NCBI RefSeq assembly: GCF_001663175.1
Contig: NZ_CP016033.1
Coordinates: 124,001 to 188,000 of the forward strand
Length of the DNA stretch: 64,000 nt
Reading direction: 5' to 3'
DNA from: Erythrobacter neustonensis
Lineage (GTDB): Bacteria; Pseudomonadota; Alphaproteobacteria; Sphingomonadales; Sphingomonadaceae
In this document: positions 57,089 to 64,000 of the stretch, one piece after another
How positions within the stretch are numbered: position 1 is the stretch's first letter
How the letters are laid out: every line of letters begins with the position of its first letter
Program-made: the position numbers and the translations under genes
The notes under the pieces: model-generated
Told to the model about the DNA's origin: nothing
The model's input: the letters and a program-made list of their open reading frames with translations, nothing else
Database searches by the model: none

Positions 57089-57682
57089 ATGGCCGACATC
57101 ACCGCCAATCTCCCGCTGATCCTGATCGCCTGTGCCGCGCTGCTGCTGGTGATCGCGCTGGTGGTGCTCACCCGCCTCAACCGCAAGGCGCGCGTGATCA
57201 CCGACGAGACCGACACCCCGCTCGCGCGCGACGTGCTGGCCGAAGGCGCTGCGCCTGCGCCGCGCAACCAGGCGCTGATCGATGCGCCGCGCGCGATGGA
57301 TGTGTCCTTCGGCGAGCTGACCGCCGCCGCCAATGCGCAACCCACCGCCGCCGCCCCGCTGGGCACCGATGCCGAAGCCGGCCCCGAAATCCCACCTGCG
57401 CCCGCCCCCGCTGCCGATGCGCCCATCGCGGCCCCCGGCAGCGGCGACGATCTGACCCGGATCAAGGGATTGGGCCCCAAAATCGCGGCGTTGCTCGGCG
57501 AATTCGGGATCAGCACCTTCGCCCAGATCGCCGCGCTCACCCCCGAGGAAGTCGAGCGGATCGACGCAAAAATGGGGCGGTTCGCCGGTCGGATCACCCG
57601 CGATCAATGGGTCGCGCAAGCCCAGTTGCTCGCTGCGGGCGACGAGCCGGGTTTCGCCAGCCAGTTCGGCAGGAATGGATGA
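57089..57682 (+). CDS. Membrane-anchored helix-hairpin-helix protein
   Basis: 197 residues: an N-terminal membrane helix (about 8-27, LILIACAALLLVIALVVL), a long Ala/Pro-rich linker and a C-terminal helix-hairpin-helix domain DLTRIKGLGPKIAALLGEFGISTFAQIAALTPEEVERID. HhH domains of this kind occur in predicted flap-endonuclease-like and NADH-dehydrogenase-associated proteins and in DNA-binding adaptors. With an inner-membrane anchor, a DNA- or nucleoid-membrane link is possible, but this is speculation. GGAGACC lies upstream of ATG 57089. Confidence 0.8.
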   Translation: MADITANLPLILIACAALLLVIALVVLTRLNRKARVITDETDTPLARDVLAEGAAPAPRNQALIDAPRAMDVSFGELTAAANAQPTAAAPLGTDAEAGPEIPPAPAPAADAPIAAPGSGDDLTRIKGLGPKIAALLGEFGISTFAQIAALTPEEVERIDAKMGRFAGRITRDQWVAQAQLLAAGDEPGFASQFGRNG

Positions 57683-57755
57683 ATTTGCACGCAGCTTGAC
57701 GTCCAAACCGTGATACAACCTGTCGCTTGGGATTCGCAATCGCAGGAGACAGTCG

Positions 57756-58112
57756 ATGCCTTTACGGATCTTGTTGGCCGAAGACGAATTCATCACCGGC
57801 TTCGATCTTTGCGATACCTTCGAAGAAGCCGGCTACGAGGTCGAAGGCCCGCATGCCGGGGTGTCTTCGGCAATGCTCGCCTGTCAGAAGGAACGCCCCG
57901 ATCTGGCGGTACTCGATATCGAACTGGCCGACGGGCTCAGCCTCGAACTGGCGCAGAAACTGATGGACGATGATGTGCCGGTGATCCTGCACTCCGCGCC
58001 CGAAGATACCCACGCGCTGTCGGTCCGCTTTCCCCGCGCGACGACGCTGGCCAAACCCTGCCCGCCGGCGATGCTGCTCGACACGGTCAGCGGCGTTCTC
58101 ACCCGGGTCTGA
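57756..58112 (+). CDS. Single-domain response regulator
   Basis: 118 residues, a receiver domain only: ILLAEDEFITGFDLCDTFEEAGY (acidic pair E9-D10 region), phospho-acceptor Asp in LAVLDIELADG (about 54), Ser in VILHSAPED for the Thr/Ser switch and Lys in LAKPCPP. No output domain, so it acts through protein partners or as a phosphate shuttle. No histidine kinase is nearby. AGGAGAC is eight bases before ATG 57756. Confidence 0.88.
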   Translation: MPLRILLAEDEFITGFDLCDTFEEAGYEVEGPHAGVSSAMLACQKERPDLAVLDIELADGLSLELAQKLMDDDVPVILHSAPEDTHALSVRFPRATTLAKPCPPAMLLDTVSGVLTRV

Positions 58113-58234
58113 CGTGCATCCTGCGGCGCTGTCTTGCGCCGCACACCCCGCCCTTCAGCGCAAGCGCACCTCTTGTGCGTTGGCTGGCCGCGCATCCCCT
58201 TGCCCGCTTGGCCCAACCCTGCGATGGCAGGGGG

Positions 58235-58879
58235 ATGAGCACGATGACACTTTACGGCTACTTCCGCTCCTCGACATCCTACCGCCTGCGCATCGCCCTC
58301 AATCTGAAGGGCCTCGCCTATGACAATGTGCCGGTCGACCTGCGCACCGGCGCGAACAAGGACGCCGCCTTCACGCAGCGCAACCCGTTCGGCTCGCTCC
58401 CCATGCTCGAAGCCGATGGCCGCGACCGCGCGCAGTCCATGGCGCTGCTTGAATGGCTTGATGAAGCCTACCCCTCGCCCGCCTTCCTGCCCGCCGATAT
58501 CGAAGCGCGCTACACAGTGCGCGAACTGGCCTATGCCATCGCGACCGAAATTCACGCGGTGAACAATCTGCCGGTGCTCAAATACCTCAAGGATCCGCTC
58601 GGCCATTCGCAGGACGAGATCGACACCTGGTATCGCACCTGGCTCAAGCGCACGCTCGACCCCGTCGAGACGCGGCTGGCGCAGCTCAAGACGGGCGATT
58701 TCCTCCACGGCGATGCGCCCGGCCTGTTCGAAATCGTCGCGATCCCGCAACTCGCGAACGCGCGGCGGTTCGATTACGATCTGGGCGACAGCCCGCATCT
58801 CACCCGCATCGAGGCGGCCTGTCTCGCGCTTCCGGCCTTTGCCGCAGCGCATCCCGACCGCCAGATCGACGCCGCATAA
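58235..58879 (+). CDS. maiA: Maleylacetoacetate isomerase (zeta-class GST)
   Basis: Glutathione-dependent cis-trans isomerase of the homogentisate branch of tyrosine catabolism. 214 residues: the zeta motif SSTSYRLRIALNLKGL, NPFGSLPMLEADG for glutathione binding, and a helical C-terminal domain with ATEIHAVNNLPVLKYL. GGGGG precedes ATG 58235. Directly followed by fumarylacetoacetase, giving the last two steps of the pathway together. Confidence 0.9.
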   Translation: MSTMTLYGYFRSSTSYRLRIALNLKGLAYDNVPVDLRTGANKDAAFTQRNPFGSLPMLEADGRDRAQSMALLEWLDEAYPSPAFLPADIEARYTVRELAYAIATEIHAVNNLPVLKYLKDPLGHSQDEIDTWYRTWLKRTLDPVETRLAQLKTGDFLHGDAPGLFEIVAIPQLANARRFDYDLGDSPHLTRIEAACLALPAFAAAHPDRQIDAA

Positions 58880-58904
58880 GCACAACCACCGGGAGGAACC
58901 ATCT

Positions 58905-59915
58905 ATGAAGCTCGCAACCCTCGACAACGGCACCCGCGACGGAATGCTGGTGGTGGTGTCGAAAGACCTGACGCGCTGCTGTGCGGCGGGATACATCGCC
59001 CCGACGCTGCAATATGCGCTCGACAACTGGGAGCGCGTTGCGCCCGAACTCGAAGTGCTTGCGCGCGATGTCGAACATGAAACCGTGCCATGCGAACGCT
59101 TCCACGAACGCCAGGCGCTCTCGCCCCTGCCGCGCGCCTACCAGTGGGCCGATGGCAGCGCCTATATCAACCATGTCGAACTCGTCCGGCAGGCGCGCGG
59201 GGCCAAGGTGCCCGAAAGCTTCTATGCGGACCCGCTGATGTATCAGGGCGGATCGGACACCTTCCTGCGCCCGCGGCAGGACATCCCGCTGGGCGATGTC
59301 GCGTGGGGCTGCGACATGGAAGGCGAGATCGCGTGCATAACCGACGATGTGCCGATGGGCTGCTCGGCAGAGGACGCGGCGGGCCACATCAAGCTGCTGA
59401 TGCTGGTCAACGACGTGTCCTTGCGCGGGCTGATCCCTGCCGAACTGGAAAAGGGTTTCGGCTTCTTCCAGTCGAAGCCTGCCAGCGCGTTCTCGCCCGT
59501 TGCAGTCACGCCCGATGAACTGGGCGATGCGTGGCAGGACAGCCTGATCCACCTGCCGCTGATGGTCGATTACAACGGCCAGCCCTTCGGCCGCGCGAAT
59601 GCCGGGCAGGATGCGACCTTCAATCTCGCTCAACTGGTCGCGCATGCCGCCAGGACGCGCAATCTTGGCGCGGGCACGGTGATCGGCACGGGCACGGTAT
59701 CGAACAAGGGCGCCGATGGCGGCGCGGGCAAGCCCGTAGCGGCAGGCGGCGCGGGCTATTCGTGCATCGCCGAAATCCGCATGATCGAAACGATCGAAGG
59801 CGGCGCTGCGACCACGCCCTTCATGCAGCCGGGCGACACGGTGCGGATCGAGATGCGCGATGCGCACAACCATTCGATGTTCGGCGCGATCGAACAGAAG
59901 GTCGTCGCCGTCTGA
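58905..59915 (+). CDS. Fumarylacetoacetate hydrolase family protein
   Basis: 336 residues; splits fumarylacetoacetate into fumarate and acetoacetate. Metal and active-site blocks: YADPLMYQGGSDTFLRP, DMEGEIACITDDVPMGCS, LLMLVNDVSLRGL, QSKPASAFSPVAVTPDELGD, TVIGTGTVSNKG and MQPGDTVRIEM. It is the shorter bacterial type. GGGAGGAACC precedes ATG 58905. It lies 25 bases after maiA, so the two are co-transcribed. hppD and hmgA are not in the window. Confidence 0.9.
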   Translation: MKLATLDNGTRDGMLVVVSKDLTRCCAAGYIAPTLQYALDNWERVAPELEVLARDVEHETVPCERFHERQALSPLPRAYQWADGSAYINHVELVRQARGAKVPESFYADPLMYQGGSDTFLRPRQDIPLGDVAWGCDMEGEIACITDDVPMGCSAEDAAGHIKLLMLVNDVSLRGLIPAELEKGFGFFQSKPASAFSPVAVTPDELGDAWQDSLIHLPLMVDYNGQPFGRANAGQDATFNLAQLVAHAARTRNLGAGTVIGTGTVSNKGADGGAGKPVAAGGAGYSCIAEIRMIETIEGGAATTPFMQPGDTVRIEMRDAHNHSMFGAIEQKVVAV

Positions 59916-59932
59916 TGCGCATTTTGCGGGGG

Positions 59933-60010
59933 TTCAGACCCGTTCTGATCCCCGCTTGCCCCCGCTTTGACCCCTTCCAGACCCCGCCCTGATCGTTTTT
60001 GACCCCCGCT
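59933..60010 (+). repeat. C-rich repeat beside the second parS site
   Basis: TTCAGACCC, TTCTGATCCCC, TTGCCCCCGC, TTTGACCCC, TTCCAGACCCC and TTTGACCCCCGC follow each other in noncoding DNA. The wording is that of the array beside the first parS site at 15550. The pattern is degenerate, so it was judged by eye. Confidence 0.45.
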
Positions 60011-60018
60011 TTTTGCAA

Positions 60019-60034
60019 CGTTTCACGTGAAACA
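60019..60034. promoter_or_regulatory. Second parS-like site
   Basis: CGTTTCACGTGAAACA differs from the consensus parS TGTTTCACGTGAAACA in the first base only; the 14-base core GTTTCACGTGAAAC is a perfect palindrome. It lies in noncoding DNA 30 bases before the aldehyde dehydrogenase start, 44.4 kb from the first site. Confidence 0.78.
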
Positions 60035-60063
60035 TTGCCCCCTGACTTTTCGAGGATCTTCCG

Positions 60064-61515
60064 ATGACTGCCTACCCAACGCTCAAACTGTTCATCGCCG
60101 GCCAGTGGACCGCAACCGGCGAGGCAGGCTCGATGGATGTGATCAATCCGGCCACCGGGGATGTAATCGGGCAGTGCCCCAAGGCGTCGACCGGCCAGCT
60201 CGATGCCGCGCTCAAGGCGGCAGGTGATGCCTTCCCCCGCTGGAGCGCGACCCCGGGGGCCGAACGCTACGCGATCCTACGCCGCGCCGCCGATCTGCTG
60301 CGCGAACGCGCGCCCGTGATCGCCAAGGTCGTCACCGCCGAAATGGGCAAGCCCCATGCACAGGCGGTGGGCGAGATCGCAGGCTCTGCCGATGTGATTG
60401 ATTTCCTTGGCGAAGAGGCCAAGCGCCGCGGCGGGCGGATGATCCCGGTCCGCGGGGGGCAGCTGATCGCGCAGATGGTGACGCACGAACCGATCGGCCC
60501 GGCTGTCCTGCTCACCCCGTGGAACTTCCCGGTCAACCTGCCCGCCAAGAAGATCGCCGGCGCACTGGCGGCAGGCTGCACCGCGATCTTCAAGCCCGCT
60601 GAAAACACGCCGGCTTCCGCGCAATTGCTGGTCGAATGCTTTGTCGATGCCGGGGTGCCCGAAGGCGTGCTCAACCTCGTCCATGGCGATCCCGGCCCGA
60701 TTGCCGAACACCTCATCGCCTCGCCCGTGACCCGCAAGGTCAGCTTCACCGGATCGACCGCGATCGGCAAGCAGCTGGGCGCATTGGCCGCTACCCACAT
60801 GAAGCGTTTCGCGCCTGAGCTTGGTGGTCATGCCCCTGTTATCGTGAGCAAAAACGCCGATATCGCGCGCGCTGCCGCGATGTGTGCGGCAACCAAGTTC
60901 CGCAACGCAGGGCAGGTCTGCGTCTCGCCCACCCGCTTCCTCGTCGCGCGCGAAGTCTACGATCAGTTCGTCGCCGATTTCGCCGAGCGCGCCAGCCGGA
61001 TCAAGGTGGGTGACGCCGGCATCGATGACAGCGTCGAGATGGGCCCGCTCGCCCACGCCCGTCGGATTTCCGCGATGGAACAGGTGGTTGCCGACACCGG
61101 CGGCAACCGCGGCGAGGTCGTGACCGGCGGCAAGGCAATGGGCGGCAGGGGCTTCTTCTTCCCGCCCACCGTGATCGCCAACCCCGCGCCCGACAGCCGG
61201 TTCATGACCGAAGAACCCTTCGGCCCGATCGCCGGGATCGTCCCCTTCGACACGATCGAGAACGCCGTCGGCATCGCCAATGGTCTGCGCTATGGGCTTG
61301 CCGCCTATGCCTTTTCGGCCGATCTCGACGAAGCACACTATCTTGGTCGCGCGCTGCGCGCCGGGATGGTGGGGATCAACCAGCTGATCGTGTCCTCGCC
61401 CGAAACCCCGTTCGGCGGGGTGGGCGACAGCGGGTTCGGATCGGAAGGCGGCGAGGAAGGCTACCTTGCCTTCACCGACACCAAGCTGGTGATGCTCGCC
61501 AAAGCGGGCGGCTGA
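60064..61515 (+). CDS. NAD(P)-dependent aldehyde dehydrogenase, succinate-semialdehyde type
   Basis: 483 residues: LTPWNFPVNLPAKKIAGALAAGCT with the catalytic Asn, the Rossmann turn SFTGSTAIGKQL, general base Glu in ELGGHAPVIV and nucleophile Cys in RNAGQVCVSPTR. The C-terminus INQLIVSSPETPFGGVGDSGFGSEGGEEGY favours succinate-semialdehyde dehydrogenase (GabD-like), though related aldehydes are possible. A parS-like site lies 30 bases upstream. It ends one base before the convergent lactate dehydrogenase stop. Confidence 0.88.
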   Translation: MTAYPTLKLFIAGQWTATGEAGSMDVINPATGDVIGQCPKASTGQLDAALKAAGDAFPRWSATPGAERYAILRRAADLLRERAPVIAKVVTAEMGKPHAQAVGEIAGSADVIDFLGEEAKRRGGRMIPVRGGQLIAQMVTHEPIGPAVLLTPWNFPVNLPAKKIAGALAAGCTAIFKPAENTPASAQLLVECFVDAGVPEGVLNLVHGDPGPIAEHLIASPVTRKVSFTGSTAIGKQLGALAATHMKRFAPELGGHAPVIVSKNADIARAAAMCAATKFRNAGQVCVSPTRFLVAREVYDQFVADFAERASRIKVGDAGIDDSVEMGPLAHARRISAMEQVVADTGGNRGEVVTGGKAMGGRGFFFPPTVIANPAPDSRFMTEEPFGPIAGIVPFDTIENAVGIANGLRYGLAAYAFSADLDEAHYLGRALRAGMVGINQLIVSSPETPFGGVGDSGFGSEGGEEGYLAFTDTKLVMLAKAGG

Positions 61516-62682
61516 TTATCCCGCTGTGCGCCGCACGCCTGCGGCGCGCACCGCGGCAAGCGTGGGGTAGCCGTTGACCGCCATCAGCAGGTCGGCCTCG
61601 GCAAGGATGGCGCGCAGCACGAAAGCTGCGCCCTCCGCCCCGCCGAGCGCGAGGCCATAGGTATAGGGCCGCCCCACGCCCACCGCGCGCGCACCCATCG
61701 CCAGCGCCTTGACCGCATCGCTGCCCGAGCGAATGCCGCTGTCGAACAGCACCGGCGTATCGCCCGCGGCCTCGACCACATCGGCAAGGCAATCGATCGC
61801 CGCGATCCCGCCATTGGCCTGCCGCCCGCCGTGGTTCGAGCAATAGATCGCATCGGCCCCGTGTTCGACCGCGAGCCGGGCATCGTCGGGGTGGCAGATC
61901 CCCTTGAGCACGATCGGCAATTTGGTCACCGACTTGAACCAGGCGATATCGTCCCAAGTCAGCACCTGCCCGAAGGTAGCTGCCCAAGTGAAGATTGCCG
62001 CCGCCGGATCCTCCTCTGGCGGCTTTGCCAGCAGCGAGCGGAACACGGGATCGGTGAAGTAGTTCTGCAAGACCTTTCCGCGCAGTTGTGGGAAATTCGA
62101 CGCGTTGAGGTCGCGTGGGCGCCAGCCTGTCACCCAGGTGTCGAGCGTCACCACCAGCGCCTTGTAACCCGCGTTCTCCGCACGCCGGATCAGGCTGATG
62201 GCCAGTTCGCGGTTCTTGGGCGTGTAGAGCTGGAACCATGCAGGGGTCTCCCCGCAGGCGGCCTTCACATCCTCCATCGGATCGTTCGCCAGCGTCGATG
62301 CGCAGAACGGCACCCCCGTCAGCGCCGAAGCCCGCGCTGCGGCAATGTCGCCGTGGCGGTCCTGTGTGGCTTCGCCGTTCAATCCGATCGGCGCCATGAA
62401 CAGCGGGGTGGGATAGCGGTGGCCGAAGAGTTCGATCGACAGGTCGCGCGCCGAGCAGTCGACCATCATCCGCGGCACCATGCCCCAGCGGCGGAAGGCG
62501 GCGGCGTTCTGGTCCTGCGTATGCTCGTCCCCGCAACCGCCCGCGACATAATTCGTCAGGCTGGGCCCCAAGGCCTCATGCGCGCGCTTTTCCAGCGTGG
62601 CGAAGTCGACCGGATAGGCGGGCAGCACCCCGCGCAGGCCCGCATTGTAAATCTCGTTCTGCATCGCGCCAAAATAGGTCAT
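61516..62682 (-). CDS. FMN-dependent alpha-hydroxy-acid dehydrogenase (L-lactate type)
   Basis: 388 residues of the LldD/glycolate oxidase family: LFMAPIGLNGEATQDRHGDIAAARA, PAWFQLYTPKNRE, VVTLDTWVTGWRPRDLN, PIVLKGICHPDDA and the active-site SNHGGRQANGGIAAI with the proton-abstracting His. Electrons pass to quinone or oxygen. L-lactate is the usual substrate, but other 2-hydroxyacids such as glycolate or mandelate fit too. ATG 62682 follows GGGAGAGAC. Confidence 0.88.
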   Translation of the reverse strand: MTYFGAMQNEIYNAGLRGVLPAYPVDFATLEKRAHEALGPSLTNYVAGGCGDEHTQDQNAAAFRRWGMVPRMMVDCSARDLSIELFGHRYPTPLFMAPIGLNGEATQDRHGDIAAARASALTGVPFCASTLANDPMEDVKAACGETPAWFQLYTPKNRELAISLIRRAENAGYKALVVTLDTWVTGWRPRDLNASNFPQLRGKVLQNYFTDPVFRSLLAKPPEEDPAAAIFTWAATFGQVLTWDDIAWFKSVTKLPIVLKGICHPDDARLAVEHGADAIYCSNHGGRQANGGIAAIDCLADVVEAAGDTPVLFDSGIRSGSDAVKALAMGARAVGVGRPYTYGLALGGAEGAAFVLRAILAEADLLMAVNGYPTLAAVRAAGVRRTAG

Positions 62683-62743
62683 CGCGCCCGTCTCTCCCGT
62701 GTGTTGGGGGCAGATCAGCCGATGCGGCGGTTGAGGGCAAGAA

Positions 62744-63094
62744 TTATCGTCCTGCGGCCAGACGTTGCAAGCGGGGCCGAACCTTCAGGAATTGCAGATA
62801 GGCCGCTTCGAGCACATGCAGCACCGGCGACCAGCGGGCGGCCAGCCCAAGCGGTCGCAGCAGCGGGATCGCGCGCCACATCGCAGCAAACGCCGCCGCG
62901 CCCGAATAGATGACGCCTGCCTCGCGCGCATGAAAACGGCTCAGCAACACCTTGCGATCGATCGGACAGGCGGGGTCAGCGCCGGCGGCAACATCGACGA
63001 AATCGATTGCCCCGCGCCGATCAAGCTTTCGCATCAGCGCAATCTCGCGCAGGCACAACGGGCAGCCGCCGTCATACCAGACGGTGAGGCTCAC
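62744..63094 (-). CDS. DCC family thiol-oxidoreductase-like protein (DUF393)
   Basis: 116 residues. The N-terminal [17 protein letters not shown] is the DCC motif with a thioredoxin-like Cxx[32 protein letters not shown] and [22 protein letters not shown] complete the family pattern. Physiological role is unknown. The GTG at 63094 overlaps the stop of the DUF2474 gene (GTGA), which makes this a coupled member of the cytochrome bd operon. Confidence 0.87.
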   Translation of the reverse strand: MSLTVWYDGGCPLCLREIALMRKLDRRGAIDFVDVAAGADPACPIDRKVLLSRFHAREAGVIYSGAAAFAAMWRAIPLLRPLGLAARWSPVLHVLEAAYLQFLKVRPRLQRLAAGR

Positions 63095-63225
63095 GGCGCG
63101 ATCCACAGGCGGATGATGTAGGCCACCGCGCCCAGCACGGCGACGCTCGCGGCCCAGATACCGGCCATCCACAAGAGCCGCTGCCACAGGGGGGCTTCGG
63201 GCGGTTTCTCCGGCGGTGCGAGCAT
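63091..63225 (-). CDS. DUF2474 small membrane subunit of the cytochrome bd oxidase
   Basis: 44 residues: a Pro/Glu-rich start [17 protein letters not shown] and one transmembrane helix ending [13 protein letters not shown]2474 proteins follow cydB in cyanide-insensitive-type bd oxidases and are thought to play a CydX-like stabilising role. Its ATG overlaps the cydB stop by one base, and its stop overlaps the DCC start, so it is coupled on both sides. Confidence 0.88.
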   Translation of the reverse strand: MLAPPEKPPEAPLWQRLLWMAGIWAASVAVLGAVAYIIRLWIAP

Positions 63226-64000
63226 CAGTGATATCCGTCCTCGCCCACCTTGCCGCGGAACACCCAATAGGCCCAGACGGTGTAGGCGATGATCAGCGGC
63301 ATCGTGATCACGACACCGACCAGCATGAAGATCTGGCTGCGCTCGGGCGCGGCGGCATCCCAGATTGTGATTCCCGGCGGCACGACATAGGGGAAGATCG
63401 TTACGCCGAGGCCGGCCATCCCGAGGAAGAACAGCGCGATCGCCAGCCAGAACGGCTTGGAATTGCGCTCCGATCCGATCGCGCGCAGCATCGAGATCGC
63501 GATGATCGCGGTGATCACCGGAACCGGCAACACATAGTAGATTTCGGGCGCGGTCAGCCAGCGTTCGGCATATTCGGCATTGAGCGCGACATTGTAGACG
63601 CTCACTGCGCCCATCAGCACGATCGTCGCGATCGCCGCGCGCCGTGCGACATAGCGCGCATGGCGCTGCACGCCTTCGTCGAGCTTCCAGATCAGCCAGG
63701 TGCTGCCCAGGAGCGCATAGCCGGCGACCGTGCCGAGCCCGGTGAGGAGGGTATAGGGCGTGAGCCAGTCCCACCAGCTGCCGGCATAGGCACGGCCTTC
63801 GACCTCGATCCCCTGCAACAGCGCGCCGAGGATCATGCCCTGCGACATCGCCGCGACCAGCGAGCCGCCGAAGAAGGCATTGTCCCAGAACTTCTGATGC
63901 GCCGCATCCCGCCAGCGGTATTCGAACGCGACCCCGCGGAAGACCAAGCCGAGCAGCATCGCGATGATGAGCGGATAGGTTGCGGGCAGGATCACCGCAT
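63225..64000 (-). CDS. cydB: Cytochrome bd ubiquinol oxidase subunit II (C-terminal part)
   Basis: About 258 residues of CydB run off the right edge; the frame continues without a stop ([28 protein letters not shown] at the edge). Multiple membrane helices with [44 protein letters not shown] and [32 protein letters not shown] are CydB blocks. The first 70-80 residues are missing because of the window, not a deletion. The bd oxidase is a high-affinity terminal oxidase that oxidises ubiquinol. cydA is expected just outside the window. Confidence 0.95.
   Translation of the reverse strand, partial: AVILPATYPLIIAMLLGLVFRGVAFEYRWRDAAHQKFWDNAFFGGSLVAAMSQGMILGALLQGIEVEGRAYAGSWWDWLTPYTLLTGLGTVAGYALLGSTWLIWKLDEGVQRHARYVARRAAIATIVLMGAVSVYNVALNAEYAERWLTAPEIYYVLPVPVITAIIAISMLRAIGSERNSKPFWLAIALFFLGMAGLGVTIFPYVVPPGITIWDAAAPERSQIFMLVGVVITMPLIIAYTVWAYWVFRGKVGEDGYH

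Noticed and set aside
54998..57796. A 932-codon open frame on the reverse strand
   Set aside because: It lies opposite gpsA, the flippase and the HhH gene, has low-complexity His/Arg/Asp-rich sequence and no domain. It is a third-position GC artefact.

Overview
The window is a GC-rich, gene-dense stretch of a bacterial chromosome. It looks like an alphaproteobacterium of the order Sphingomonadales, probably near Erythrobacteraceae. The pointers are a circularly permuted two-piece tmRNA gene with tag ANDNEALAIAA, the order pepA/lptD-surA-pdxA-rsmA, the pair tsaD / hemC-hemD-mitofilin-like gene, a large TonB-dependent receptor, and frequent GTG starts. This is inference from gene content and order, because the window holds no rRNA. 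Two parS-type sites (15614 and 60019) and recF suggest an origin-proximal region. I found no insertion sequence, prophage, CRISPR array, tRNA or rRNA.

Layout. 1-8.1 kb: leucyl aminopeptidase facing away from an envelope-biogenesis and housekeeping operon (lptD, surA-like, pdxA, rsmA). 8.1-14.7 kb: malate synthase G, then arginine-succinyl catabolism (M20 hydrolase, astA, astB, interrupted by an opposing methyltransferase), led by a 21-codon Arg-rich candidate leader ORF. 14.8-16.1 kb: a small membrane protein, permuted ssrA, a parS site and mscL. 16.2-19.9 kb: lemA with two TPM-domain proteins, then a Nudix hydrolase and an SDR dehydrogenase. 19.9-20.65 kb: a compact transcription unit of two tandem paralogous 37-residue peptides and a PspC-domain protein, with a sigma-54-type promoter, an upstream inverted repeat and a terminator. 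20.7-27.3 kb: recF, a TesA-like lipoprotein esterase facing away from its ABC exporter pair, and two membrane proteins. 27.4-36 kb: TonB receptor, typA, an outer-membrane barrel, putP and an extensin-like lipoprotein.

36.2-42.7 kb is the most interesting locus. It carries Anbu, a bacterial proteasome-like peptidase, in the characteristic cluster with a transglutaminase-like protein, an alpha-E protein and a circularly permuted ATP-grasp enzyme. A LuxR/FixJ-type regulator with a degenerate receiver lies downstream, and an alpha/beta hydrolase and a DUF3617 lipoprotein lie upstream on the same strand. The biochemical role of this cluster is not established.

42.9-64 kb: uvrB, S10 serine peptidase, DsbD-like thiol exchanger, a ubiquinone-type hydroxylase, haem synthesis (hemC, hemD), tsaD-gpsA-flippase, an HhH protein and a single-domain response regulator. 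Then come the last two steps of tyrosine catabolism (maiA, fumarylacetoacetase), a second parS site, an aldehyde dehydrogenase, an FMN lactate-type dehydrogenase, a DCC protein and the end of a cytochrome bd operon (DUF2474, cydB) that runs off the right edge.
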